The notes under the pieces are model-generated. The model was not told the DNA's origin, did no database searches, and worked only from the letters and a program-made list of their open reading frames with translations. A program made the position numbers and the translations under genes. A stretch of 64,000 nucleotides of DNA from Apostichopus japonicus. Taxonomy: Eukaryota; Echinodermata; Holothuroidea; Aspidochirotida; Stichopodidae. Shown one piece after another: positions 1-11,146 of this stretch. Position 1 is the stretch's first letter. Each line of letters starts with the position of its first letter. The stretch lies in the NCBI RefSeq assembly GCF_037975245.1, contig NC_092583.1, forward strand, positions 11,115,764-11,179,763, read 5' to 3'.

Positions 1-2160
1 ATGTTAAAAGTAAGTCTGTTTAGGCCTCCAATTATAGCACGTTAAAATTACTAGAAGTTTTCAAAATTTACCATCCTGGAGGTCTTTACTCTACAAATTG
101 TTAGACATTCTAAATGAACACACAAGATTACTGAATGTCCCAGTGAAGTAAATTTCCTCCAAGGTGGTAATACAAATAGTTTTTGAATCTCTTTGAAGAT
201 CTCTGAACAATTGGTCTCATTGTAGGAGTGTTACTGAAGTATAAACAGACAGGTATATACACTAGATAGCACACAGTCATTTTACACAGGTTGTGGAGCA
301 ATCTTATAGAACAGCATCTCCTTAAAACATAGTTCTGGTGCATATATTTGTGTTTATGAAGCAACCACAGTAGCATATGATATCCCCACAATTAAGTCCT
401 TGATCCAAAAGGGAAATATACCTGTATATATTTCCCCTTAGGGATAAGACTTGTTACTCTCCCTTAAATATGACACACCTTTTTCAAGCAAGGTGATGTT
501 ATGATGCAGACAGCCACATGTACTATAACTATTTATGAGTAAACGTTGTATTAAAGAAATCACTTAAAGCAATAGGATATGATATCCCCACAATTAAGTC
601 CTTCTGTCAATATGATCCATAAAGGGAAATATACCTGTCTATATTTCCCCTTAGGGATAAAACATGTTCATCTCATAAAACTGACAAAAAAATTTCAAGC
701 AAGGTGATGTTATGATGCAGAAAGCCAAAAATACTTTAACTATTTAAATTAAAAGTAAACTTTGAATAAAAGAATTAAATTTAAAGGGAGAAAGATAGAA
801 TACTTCTACAGTCTCTATAAGTCCTGCAACCACTGTGGTCCTTAAAGGGAAAAATACATGCTAACACAGAAAATCGACCAAGTTAATAACCATGACCAAC
901 TGAACAAACAGTACATTTGTAAATAAAAACACCCAGTTACATTACATAATGAAACAAACAAAAAATACACTTAGCAGGAAATAAGAACAACAAAGCAATA
1001 TCATACCAAAATATCACTGTAACGTATACAGTATCCATGGGGAAAAACACCTACACTACTGTTCTGCTCTCATAAGAACACATAACGCCTTACATGGGAT
1101 ATATTGCTTTTTGATAAGTGTGATACAAAGGTAGGGCACGTGGGTCTGAAAATGCATATTAGCTTCTTCATCAGGCTTCCAAATTGAGCTAGGGTTGATT
1201 AAATCTCTCTGATGATCTCTGAACAATTGGTCATTGTAGGAGTGTTACTGATGTATCAACAGATAGGTATGATGTATCAACAGATAGGATGTATCAACAA
1301 ATACATTGGATAGAACACAATCCTGTTACACAAGTTGTGGAGCAATCTTATCAAACAGCATCTCCTTAAAACACAGTTCTGATGCATATATTTGTGTTTG
1401 TGAAGCAACTACTGTACAGTAGGATATGATATCCCCATAATTAAGTGTGTTGTAAAACATATCTGTGTTGTGCTGTACAGGCCTAACACTGAAGTTAACC
1501 ATACATGCACACTTTTAAGTAGACTATGGTGATAATACTGTACACATATCTGCCTCCACTAATCGTAAAGGTGTCAATCATTTACACTGTGTCATATACT
1601 CATGGTGGACTGTAAATCAGAATATATCTTTTTAAAACATAGTTCAGATGCATATCTTTGTGTTCATGAAGCAAATACAGAAGTTTATGAGATTCCCACA
1701 TCATACTGTCACTATGATCCTTAAAAGGTAATTTACCTGTATATATTTGCCCTGAGGGATAATAAATGTTACCCTTTTCAAAGGAAATGACAAACCTTAC
1801 CCTTCAAGAAAGGTGATGTTATGATGCAAATAGCCTGTACTGCTGCTACTTACAAACTTTGCATTTCTCAAAAGAAATCATATGAAGCATTTCTATGGTA
1901 CTTAGAGGAGAATATACCTGTTTATATTCTCCCTGAGAGAATACTATGTAAGACCTGTCTTAAAAGAATACACATAAGTTTTCAACACATGTGATGTACT
2001 GTAATGATGCATCAAGCTGGAGTGATATTTCAATATGCCAACATCACCTTTTTTTAACACCTTTCTCTAAAAGCCAACACTCCACGAGTACATGACTATG
2101 GAAATATCATGTAGCTAGGAGTAATGCCTACTGAAGGGATGTCCTCCCTAATATGAATAT
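1..2160. repeat. Nested tandem repeat block with small hairpins
   Basis: A unit of roughly 200 bases recurs at about 373-530, 575-730, 1,688-1,830 and 1,895-2,010. Its marks are GATATCCCCACAATTAAGTC at its start, a short hairpin in the middle, and AAGGTGATGTTATGATGCA near its end (491, 702, 1,811 and a variant at 1,990). A larger duplication is superimposed: the stretch from 199 (ATCTCTGAACAATTGG) returns at 1,215, about 1,016 bases later. The hairpins have 10-base arms at 411-420/427-436, 624-633/640-649 and 1,907-1,916/1,923-1,932. No convincing gene is seen; the 87-codon minus-strand open frame at 128-391 lies wholly in repeat sequence. Confidence 0.75.
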
Positions 2161-2164
2161 AATA

Positions 2165-2420
2165 TACACCCAGTACAGTGTATGTGCTGTACACACTGTA
2201 CATACATGTATGTACTGGTTGAAATTCATTTTATAGTAAAGTCTTCTAATTCAACCAATTGTATATACACAGTGTGTATATTAGTGTTAGGTTAAACATA
2301 GCCTTCTGGCACTCATGGCACTCTGTACATATATACCCAGTACACTGTATGCACTGTGCACACTGTACATGTATGTACTGGTGGAAATTAATTTTCTAAG
2401 TCTTCTAATTAAATGAATTC
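2165..2420 (+). repeat. Direct repeat, two copies, 167-bp period
   Basis: The stretch starting CAGTACAGTGTATG at 2,171 is repeated from 2,338 as CAGTACACTGTATG. It is followed in both by GTACATG-rich sequence, TGTACTGGT and AAGTCTTCTAATT. The spacing is 167 bases, measured directly from the positions. Confidence 0.75.
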
Positions 2421-3729
2421 AACCAGGAGCAGACAGGAACATTGCAAATAATATTTTTTGTATATGAAATTAAAAACTGCACAGTGTTGAATTGAATGAC
2501 CTTGAAGTTGAAGTACAATACCCAGGCTCAAAGCACATGGAACATAATAAAACAGGCAAAAACGTTTTTGTAAAAATCCCAAACTTTGAGGATTTTTCAT
2601 TTCAAAATAAGGCAAGACACCCTCTTGAAATTTTTTGTACAAACAGGGTGGTACTATATCTCTTCCAGACAAAATTATCAGATTTTTTCAACATGACGCG
2701 TTTTGAGTTATTGGCCGTCAAAGACGACCTCATTTGTACATCGGAGCAACTTAACAACTTCATAAATTAATATTGAGAACAGCTAGAACCCTGAAATTTG
2801 TTAAGGTGTAAGAACTTTATACTTATAATTAAGTATAAACCCCTGACAGCTCTAACATGGTTACTTTGGTAAAAAATTGGCATCAAAACCCCTACCTCAT
2901 GCTGAATCGCAGTATGAAATAGCAACTTTAGAGTTGCACAACTTGCAAACATATTATAGGAAAGCATTGTAATCATTATTTTGTAATGTTTGTACTAGAC
3001 ATAATAACCTCTAAAAGAATCAAGTACCCTGAAGCAGTTTAGGAGCAATTCTTCACTAAAAATAGCACATGTTTCAGTGAAAAGTACAAAAATCGAATAT
3101 TTTGACACTTTTAAGTTGACCTAACTCCACAAGACAATATTTTTGTAGCCTAATTTTTTATTTTCCTGTTCTATGGGATACACTCTATAGGCATCTGTAA
3201 TAGAAAGGTAGTAGGATGTTTAATTGCTGAGAAATGAAGTCAAGAAAATGCCAAAATGCCATGGTGGCGACAAATTGCGGAATTTCAAAGTGTGATAAAT
3301 CGGCCAATTGTAAAGCAATGCAACTGAAATTTCAGAATATGCTAATTTCATGGTGGTCCAATCATACAAAAAAATTGGGAATTTTTGGAGAGGGTGCAGC
3401 AACAGCCATCCGTGATTTGACACGGAATGACCCTTTACTACAATTGTGGTCCTTCCAAAAGCTAGATCTGCTCTTGACTCAAGGGTAACTCAAAACTAAG
3501 GTAGAAGGCTCATCATCCAATGTTACTCCTGCTGATGCTTTCTCTTCATTTGTCATCTTCTTATACTTGTTGACTTCGTTCATCACGTTTGTTTTGAAAG
3601 TCTCCCATCATGGCTAACGTTTTCATGAACATTGAGGAATTCTAAAATATCCCTGCGAACTAAGTAAATAACAAAGAGAAACCAGAAAGCCAGTGGGCTA
3701 ATTGTGATTCCTTGCCATTTGAGATTATA
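2421..3729. other. No gene recognised
   Basis: Small open frames occur (for example 2,492-2,770 and 3,234-3,488 on the plus strand). None shows a recognisable domain, and none has convincing splice or promoter context. The sequence is AT-rich and otherwise featureless to me. Confidence 0.5.
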
Positions 3730-4570
3730 ATCCCAACCCCTGCCCCCTAATAAATGTACATTGAACAAACACTATCATGTACCCGCTATCTACCACCACC
3801 TTCACACAAAGTATGATTCAGTTCTGAAAATGTTTACATTTGACCGTGACCTCATTAATATTTATGAAATGAGCACCAAAATCCATAGGGCTCTTCTACT
3901 CACTATGGTGCATTTATGTACCAAGTATGACTGCAATCCAACCAGTCGTTGTTCAGATACCGTGTTTACAAGCTATTCTAGTGAAAACCAACTTAAGCCC
4001 CGCCCACTAATAAATATGCATAATATGATCTTGAATATATATCATTATGTACCCGCTATCTACCAACATATTAATATTAAGACTTATAAATATATTCTGC
4101 CTTTTTCTTGGGGAGTTATTAGTATTTGAAGATTTTTACGTTTGACCCCATGACCTGATTATTATTAACGAGATGAGCACCAAAATCACTAGGGTTCTTT
4201 TACTCACTATGACGCATATATGCATCACGTATGACTTCAATTCAACTTCTCGTTGTTCAGTTACCGTGTTTACAAGCTATTTTTGTGAAAATAAACTTAA
4301 GCCTCGCCCACTCATAAATATGCATAATATCATATTGAACATAAGGTACCATGAACCCACTACCTACCAACACATTAATGCCAATTATAAATAAATTCTG
4401 ACATTCGGTTGGGGAGTTATAAGCATTTGGAGATTTTCAGGTTTGACCCCGTGACCTCATAATTCATGAGATGAGCATCAAAATCAACAGGGTTCATCTA
4501 CTCACTATGGCGCATCTATGTACCAAGTGTGTCTTCAATCCAACTTGCCATTGTTGAGTTTTCGATTTAC
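3730..4570. repeat. Tandem repeat of about 300 bp, nearly three copies
   Basis: Three diverged copies run in the same direction. Shared landmarks are TACCCGCTATCTACCA (or ACCCACTACCTACCA), GACCTCATTAAT or GACCTCATAATTCATGA, ATGAGCACCAAAATC, TACTCACTATGG(C/T)GCAT and a word like CCAACTNGTCGTTGTTCAG. The copies start near 3,770, 4,050 and 4,345. A more distant relative in reverse orientation lies around 8,880-9,005, so this is a dispersed family that has also expanded locally. The 122- and 73-codon plus-strand open frames here are products of the repeat. Confidence 0.7.
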
Positions 4571-5683
4571 GAGCCAAGGGCCCTTTTTTTTCACATTCAG
4601 ACCGAGGACCCCATTGTATTTTCCATTGTTCAAATCCACGTACCCTAACCTTAACAATACCCCATACAATAGAATTCTTCCGAGGACGTGGTGATTCTTT
4701 TGTTCAAGTCCTCTGTCAGAATACAAAACAAACGCACACACACACACTCGAATCACCATCGCATAGATTCCTTGAACCTTCGGCAAGGAATTAAAAAGGA
4801 CAATTCTAAACCATCCCCGCAAGTTTCAGTATAGGCCATATCATTTCATAGTGGGGATAATTATTTTCTCACATTTTGAACTTAAACCAATCACATTGCT
4901 CGATCTGTTTGTTCTTTGGAAAATATGTTACAACATCTGATTGGTCAGGGTTCTTCTTACTATGGAATGTCATTGATAAAAAATGTTGTTCCCTATGAGC
5001 ATTGAACTTGGTCAAGTTCAAATGCCTAGAGCTAACTTTTGTTCCGTGACCAATGTCAATGGGAATTAAGTGTGTTAAAAAACTTGATCTTTCCACATTT
5101 AATATATATGAAATTTTTCTGTAAGTGGAGCAAACTTTTGGAGGCTCATGGATTCTTGAGAAAATACTTATCAAAGCAATAATACAGTTAAACATAATTG
5201 TAAAGTTGCTGTTCAGTAATGATATTAAAAGTAGTAATTGGAATCTTAGTGAATACTAAGGTCAAGACATGAACATGGCATTTTGTTGAGAAGTAAGAAC
5301 TTGTTGTGCAAATAGAACTTTTTCTGTCATGAAAGTTTATCATGGGGCATGTCTTATGAGATGCAGGTGTATGATAGGCCCAGGCCTAGGCTTTCCAATT
5401 GACAGGTGTGTATACTGAAGGTCTCAAGTTACGTACGTCTTACAGCTTTTGAAATAATGGCCATGCCGGATAACCATTAATTGCTCAGATAATCAAACGG
5501 TTAAATGGTTAGTGGATTAACCAAAATAACCGTAGCCCTAATAAGTAACCCTAAATAAAAAAAATAAACATCAGTCAAATCTCTTAGTGTTTTACTGGTT
5601 ACAAGTGTCTGTCACTTATTTCAAGCCATCCTTCCCTCTACAGCAGATCACTTTAACAAAACTTAAAGAATTATTTAACATAC
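4571..5683. other. Mostly unassigned; holds a tentative third exon of the minus-strand gene
   Basis: A 108-codon open frame runs on the minus strand at 4,869-5,195, with no recognised domain. A possible 3' splice site (minus-strand AG at 5,155-5,156) would begin an exon at 5,154. In the phase set by the exon at 5,684-5,814 this exon reads ESMSLQKFAPLTEKFHIY and stops at about 5,099. This is weak evidence and is offered only as a lead. The rest is AT-rich with no recognised content. Confidence 0.3.
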
Positions 5684-7006
5684 CTTTGCCAGGGAAGTAC
5701 CAGACTGAAAAGTTGTCTAGTTCATAGAACTTTTTGAGCCACAGGCCACCGCTTTTTGTGCATTTGTTTCAGGGGTTTCTTCTGCTTTCCTCTTTCTTGC
5801 TGAGTGTTTAGTGCCTATTGACAAAGTAAATGAAACATTGAAGACAACTGATAAACCATTTTAGAGTCACTAGGCTGAAATATTACCATATGATGTTATT
5901 CAGCCTGTAAAAGTTTAAGCACCAATAACACAGAAAATTGAAATTCATTATGAGGGCGAGGTATCACACATCAAAGCCTCCTTCCTATGAATTATGAACA
6001 TCACATAAGCAGTTCTAGACTCTGCAGGCTACAGTTGTGGTGAGGAACAATTAGTTATGGGCCTAGGCTAGTTGCCAGGCAAACGAATAAACTTGATACT
6101 ATTCATGGATGATCTTACATTGTAACTAGCTACAGTAAAGCCCTAATGAAAGGTAAATGCTAGCTTAGGTTTGGGTCCTATGTCCAACTCCAGAGTCCAA
6201 AGACTAGAAATTTAACATAGAATACTCTGATCTGGCAATTGCAAGTTGCCCCCACCCTTTCGGATCTTGTCTAAGCTACAATATATTGTGTATCATAGGA
6301 GTGATCTCGCAAGTGGCGCAAGAAGTTGTGCCTGCAGAATATCGCTAGGCTAGCCTTATTTCGATACTGTGCTCTGTAGCATAGGTAAGGCTAGCCTAGT
6401 CAGTAGTTAGGTCTGTTGTTTCATGAATCTTGGATTCCTGTTCTCATTTCTTGCATCCTCAATTACAGCGGAAACTTTATACCTTTAATTTTGTCTATCA
6501 ATAGTAACAAGGTCTAAATCATTAATATCAGGGCCCAACGTTAGGCCTAACTAAGGTGAAAATTATTGGTTATATATCTAACACTTACATCAACAGACTG
6601 GACTAGGCATAGGCCTAGGCCTGTGTAACAAAGTTAGGCGTTTGCCTCAATATATCTCGGACCAAGCCAACATGATAGTCTCGGCCTAATTAACTAAGCA
6701 ATCACAGAAAATGGGCCTCAGTCTAATCTTGTTATGCCAAACGTTAGACCTTGACTTTTTATAAGCCTAGAAAAAGCCTGGCTACCCAACCTAGGCCTGT
6801 CATTCTGAAGCAAAGGGCCTAGCTACTGTATACCCTATGGGAGTCCGAGTATGGCTGGGGCGATTGAACTTGAGAAAGCTACATTATATAAGGGCTACAA
6901 CAGCACGCTCTGGTTACAGATACAATATTAATAATTTTTAGCTGAAACTAATCATCTTACCGGGTATGATGTCTTCAATCCAAGACCTAACCCAAATCCA
7001 GTACAT
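5684..7006 (-). CDS. Candidate small spliced gene, function unknown
   Basis: I do not recognise this product. Two minus-strand exons are proposed. Exon 1 (7,006 down to 6,961) starts ATG and reads MYWIWVRSWIEDIIP plus one base, ending at a strong donor GTAAGAT. Exon 2 (5,814 down to 5,684) follows an acceptor ending TTTGTCAATAG and ends at donor GTATGTT. The phases match: one base left over joins two at the next exon. Exon 2 reads TKHSARKRKAEETPETNAQ, a basic nuclear-signal-like stretch. It then needs one extra base in an A5 run (near 5,753) to continue as SGGLWLKKFYELDNFSVWYF. The lost base may be a sequencing or assembly error, or a true lesion making this a pseudogene. The matching splice phases and good donor sites argue for a real gene; the frameshift and lack of a known family argue for caution. 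Confidence 0.3.
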
Positions 7007-7626
7007 GTACTACTCAGCAGTAAGTACAGTAGATCCACGAAAAACTACGAAGCAGGTTTATTTGTAACACTGTAGACTAGACAGTGTACCATACTTGTAG
7101 GCCCACGTGAAACGTATGATGGTGCATGCCTGCTCGCATTTCTCCCTAGCGCTTCAGAAAGTATATCATGCGCAAGCGCAGAAAAAAAAATATATATTTT
7201 GTACGAGACAGCAAAATGACCCATTAGAAACAGGTATATCGCATGTGCATAGCGTTGGAAGCATGTTTATTGATGAGTTTTACACATGAAGTGGGTTATG
7301 TTCTCAGCAATTTTAGGTAGAGAGATATTGATGATATACATATCATTTCATCAAAATAGGATCAATAAAGTTGACTTCGCCATAAGGCTCACTTTTCTAC
7401 ACGGCAAATATACAACCCCCATATTTCTGGCACCGTTTATTCATCCTTGACAAAGGTCGTGCGACCCCCTACTCATGAATATGCAAGTTTGTGACCTCTC
7501 AAAAGTAAGGAATATCTCGAGACATGCATAGATCAAGCTAAAGGCAGTAAAAACAATTTCTGAATCGTTAAGGCGAAGTGTATATTTCACCCAAGAGGCA
7601 ATTTCGCCCTATAGTTAATTTTTTTA
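7007..7626. other. No gene recognised; upstream side of the candidate minus-strand gene
   Basis: This is the stretch where a promoter for the candidate gene at 5,684-7,006 would lie. I see no clear TATA box at a fitting distance. A 60-codon plus-strand frame at 7,107-7,289 has no recognisable content. Confidence 0.35.
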
Positions 7627-7692
7627 GCATATTTTATATAATTTCATATTATGTACCATAACGTTAAGTTGCTTTTCTATTTATTTCCACTA

Positions 7693-7751
<59 letters not shown>

Positions 7752-7816
7752 ATATATATATATATACATATATATATAATATATATATCCATAATATGAA
7801 ATTATATAAAATATGC
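7627..7816. repeat. Perfect 27-bp inverted repeat flanking a TA microsatellite
   Basis: The arm at 7,627-7,653 is the exact reverse complement of the arm at 7,790-7,816. Between them lie A/T-only and TA-dinucleotide sequence (about 7,694-7,788). The whole can fold into one long cruciform or hairpin. It could be a small MITE-like or snap-back element, or a palindrome created at a break. The minus-strand YIYIYIYI open frame across it is low-complexity and not a gene. Confidence 0.8.
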
Positions 7817-9359
7817 AATATTTACAGCTTTGGAATAAGCAAAAGCAGATTTGACATATGTCACATTTGATAGGCACCGCATACACACAACTAGGACGTT
7901 ATGGTACCATAGCAATGTTGGCCTAGCGGAAATGGATATATATATATATATATATCTATAAATAAGGGCGAATCTATTAACCTAACATTATTATTAACTT
8001 AACGAAGAAGAAGTATTGAAGTTGTGATCAAATATCCGTTATTCCTTTTTTTATTTTTTATTTAATTTTATATTATATTTACTGGTATATTGCTTCACGC
8101 AAAGCTCGACCTATCTAAGACTCGGTTTTTTATTCCTCTTTGAAGATCTCCTCGGAAAATAAGTTTAGAGCTGACATAAAATGTTATGGTTTTTTATATA
8201 TTTTATTATAATTATATCTTTTCAAGGAAGCATATATTGCTTTATTTGAACCGTATTCAGATTTCAGGAAGTGGCTGACAATATACGAGCTGAACTACAC
8301 ACGACGTCAACTGTGTTTCATTTCCTTCTTGAGATACAGCATGCATGTAGGGCTGGCACACAGTTTCATGGGATTTCTGTCGACCTTTTTTTTTAACTAT
8401 ATCTTTTTGACGAGCTAGTCTATAGTTCTAACTGAGTAAGTATTTCAGCAAGCATACGACTCTGTTTAAGACATGATGGTGCGAGTCCTTCTATTATAGT
8501 CTAATAGATCAATGTTTTTTCTTCATTTTAAATACAGCTGCATGTTTTGTTACTAAAGCCATCACCCAGGAAGGGAGATGATTGTGGTTCAATACTATTT
8601 GGCCATGTTGCTTTTTCAACCCATGTAGGTCAGTGTTCCCCTACTTAGGCCATAAAGTATATGTACTTGCCAATCCACCCCTCCCCTCCTTCCTCACCCA
8701 GATTCCATCCGATTCTGGTCTTTGCTAGGATTGCAGCTACGGGTGTGTGTGGGTGTGTGTTACGTGTACGTCTGTAGCACTTGTTTTGGTCCGCGACAAC
8801 TCACCAACGGAGTGAAGGATATTTGACATACTGGCTGTGTAGATGTATTATGGTAGGTGAGCCCTGTATTTTCGCCCTGATCTTATCAATAATAATGAGG
8901 TAATGGGGTCAAACTTAAAAATCTTTACATTGCAATAACTCGGCAACTTTTAGTTAGATTGTAGCCAAACTTGATAATTAGTTGTTGACCAATACCTGGT
9001 ACATGTAGGCCTAAATGCATTGGAAACATCTGGGCCCCAACATTCGCGGCCCTTTTTTTGTCTGGGTGGACCCATATCTTATTTCTAACTCAAATGCATT
9101 TAGGGACACATTCTTTGGGCCCCAATTTTTGGGGCCTAATACTTTAAATAATTTTGTCAAGTCCATTCCATGAAATTGCGTAATGACATACAATACTTTA
9201 ACATTCCACTAAGCAATGACTCTTAGTGCCCGTTGGGCTCATTTGTAGTGAAGCAGTGTAACAACCCGAAGTTAACGTCAGATACATTTTCAATAGGATT
9301 AAAGAGTTAAGTCTGCTAAGCATCGCACAAAGTTTTCAAACTCACTTTGTTAGTTAAGT
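7817..9359. other. No gene recognised; TA tract and a dispersed repeat fragment
   Basis: A short TA tract lies at 7,934-7,956. At about 8,880-9,005 a reverse-oriented, diverged fragment of the 3.7-4.6 kb repeat family is seen (ATGAGGTAATGGGGTCAAAC, then AACTCGGCAACTTTTAGTTAG). A TG-rich stretch lies at 8,742-8,762. No exon was convincing. Confidence 0.45.
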
Positions 9360-9556
9360 GAGGAAGGACCTAGATGACAGTTCAATACATCGCAAGACCA
9401 TCACAAGACCATAAAAGACATCAGAGGACGTCGGAAGACCTTAGATGACACTAGAATACATCAGAAGACTCGGAAGGCATAATTGGACCATATGATACAT
9501 CAGAAGGCGCAAGTAGATCCCAAGAGATATCAGTATAATTAAGACGACATCACAGT
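9360..9556 (+). repeat. Degenerate minisatellite (ACATCAGAAGAC-like words)
   Basis: Words such as ACATCAGAGGAC, TCGGAAGACC, TAGATGACA and ATACATCAGAAGAC recur irregularly with 10-13 base spacing. The array is old and degenerate, and I see no coding sense in it. Confidence 0.5.
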
Positions 9557-9859
9557 CCTTAGCCAAAGGCTCTTTTTGCAAAATTCAGCATTCCTCAATA
9601 TTTCAGAACTAGTTTTGGGTGCAGAATCTCGGAGTCTCCGAAGGTATTTCCGCAAACTTACGTGCACTTAAATCTGGCCTGTTCTGACACCTTTGAAAGT
9701 GTTGGTTTTGTTTGCTTGATGCAGTTATCAAGTGAAAAAGATCGAAATTTTCTTTGCGTGATTACTTTCTAATACCAGTTTCTAATACCACTGGAATGTT
9801 TCTCTAAATTATCTTCGTGGAAAGTATGATATTACTTAGTTCTATAACTAAGTTAAATC

Positions 9860-9896
9860 TTTTTTTTTTTTTTTTTTTTTTTTTGGGGGGGGGGGG
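9860..9896 (+). repeat. Poly(T)-poly(G) junction run
   Basis: About 25 T residues run directly into 12 G residues. The same type of junction occurs at 54,520-54,552, and its complement (C run then A run) at 46,696, 46,841, 51,917 and 53,723. Confidence 0.9.
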
Positions 9897-10912
9897 TTCT
9901 TTACGACAGTTATATGATGGTCTAGCAAGATCCGGCTCATTGTAATGTATCCGTTGATCTATACGTAGACAACACTGGTACACCCATACAATAGATCAAA
10001 ATATAAGGGCAGTTTAGAGGTAAAGTTACTCCTGACGGAAATTTCCAAGCATCGCCTACACATCCTTTCGAAATTCTTTACCCGACGTTGTCAAGTTTCA
10101 AACGTAAACATGCACAGGCGAAGAGGAATGCTTATACATGTCCAAGTTTTTTTCAAGTTTATTGTACAGGATATGTTTAATTTTCCATAAAATTCAAATT
10201 TAATTTCCGAATAGTCTATTATTAGAAGTCATATCCTATATGTCCAACACAGCACAATACACGAACAACATGACCGCAACTTCATTAAATCACAGTGTGT
10301 AAACAAGTTGTAAAATTTAATTGCGAGAGAAAGTTTTTATGTATATAAAGTATAATATAAAAGAAGCCTGAAAACTGACTGAGAAATTATAATAAATCAT
10401 ATGGAAAAGAGCGGCAAATAGTTTCTTGGTCAGAAGCGGGACTCAAACTAGTCTTGTTCAAGACCATGACATTCTGCTGTTACTTGCCTGTTACAATTAA
10501 TATGAGTGCGCCCTCACATCCTCCTTCGAAAATCTGTCAAACCAGGGTCTTCGTTGTAGGTACCGCACCACAATTAGAGTAGTGTTCATCCGCTCAAAAG
10601 GTTAACCATTGTCAGAGAAAAGAGGTAAAAGTACCTAAGGTAAAGCATGGTTTAAGCATGTTATCACTTACTGTCATCGTTTGTTCTGCCTTTATATTGT
10701 AACGTCACTTCCCTGTCTGGTGGGGCAGTCTTTAATGATGGGGTTGGCGGAAGAGAGTCTCGACAAAAAGATCACAATGGAGAAGATGTTAAAGTGCCCG
10801 TGGCACAGTGGTACCGTTTATTCAGACCTCCGTGTTCTTACACTTAGGTTCATTAAAGGTTCTTACTTAGTGCTTATCCTTGCATTACGCATAACGTAAA
10901 GGTTAGCCCAAT
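9897..10912. other. No gene recognised
   Basis: A weak tRNA B-box-like word occurs on the minus strand near 10,435-10,455 (GGGACTCAAACT on the plus strand), but no matching A box was found. A 72-codon plus-strand frame at 10,681-10,899 has no recognised domain. Confidence 0.4.
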
Positions 10913-11146
10913 TCCTAAACGCGGCATCTAAACGCAGCGTAGAACACGGCACTAAACGCAACGCCCAACGCAGCGTCCAACGCGGCGCCACACGCAGCGT
11001 ATAACGCAACGTACAACGCGGCGCCCAACGCAGCGCAGAACGCAACGTATAACGCGGCGCTAAACGCAACGCCCAATGCAACGTCCAACGCGGCGCCACA
11101 CGCAGCGTATAACGCACGTACAACGCGGCGATCAAACGCAGCGTCT
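10913..11146 (+). repeat. CpG-rich 12-bp minisatellite with a 108-bp higher-order unit
   Basis: The 12-base unit is NNAACGCRRCGY (for example CCAACGCGGCGC, ATAACGCAACGT). Nine units form a higher-order block: the words starting TAAACGCAACGCCC at 10,953 recur at 11,061, exactly 108 bases later. The next several units follow in the same order with few changes, including one lost base near 11,119. The array is far richer in G, C and CpG than its surroundings. Because 12 is divisible by three, it stays open in several frames, including a 90-codon minus-strand frame that I regard as spurious. Confidence 0.9.

Noticed and set aside
4869-5195. 108-codon minus-strand frame as a gene
   Set aside because: There is no domain, no repeat-independent support and no flanking splice logic for its whole length. 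Only a short alternative-phase exon within it was kept as a weak lead.
7677-7886. 69-codon minus-strand open frame rich in I and Y
   Set aside because: It is the translation of the TA tract and palindrome; there is no gene signal.
10863-11135. 90-codon minus-strand open frame (TLRWALR repeats)
   Set aside because: It arises because the 12-bp minisatellite has a period divisible by three. It has no start context or non-repeat coding flanks.
10913-11146. CRISPR-like array
   Set aside because: The repeats are directly adjacent with no unique spacers, and the genome is eukaryotic. The same holds for the other tandem arrays.
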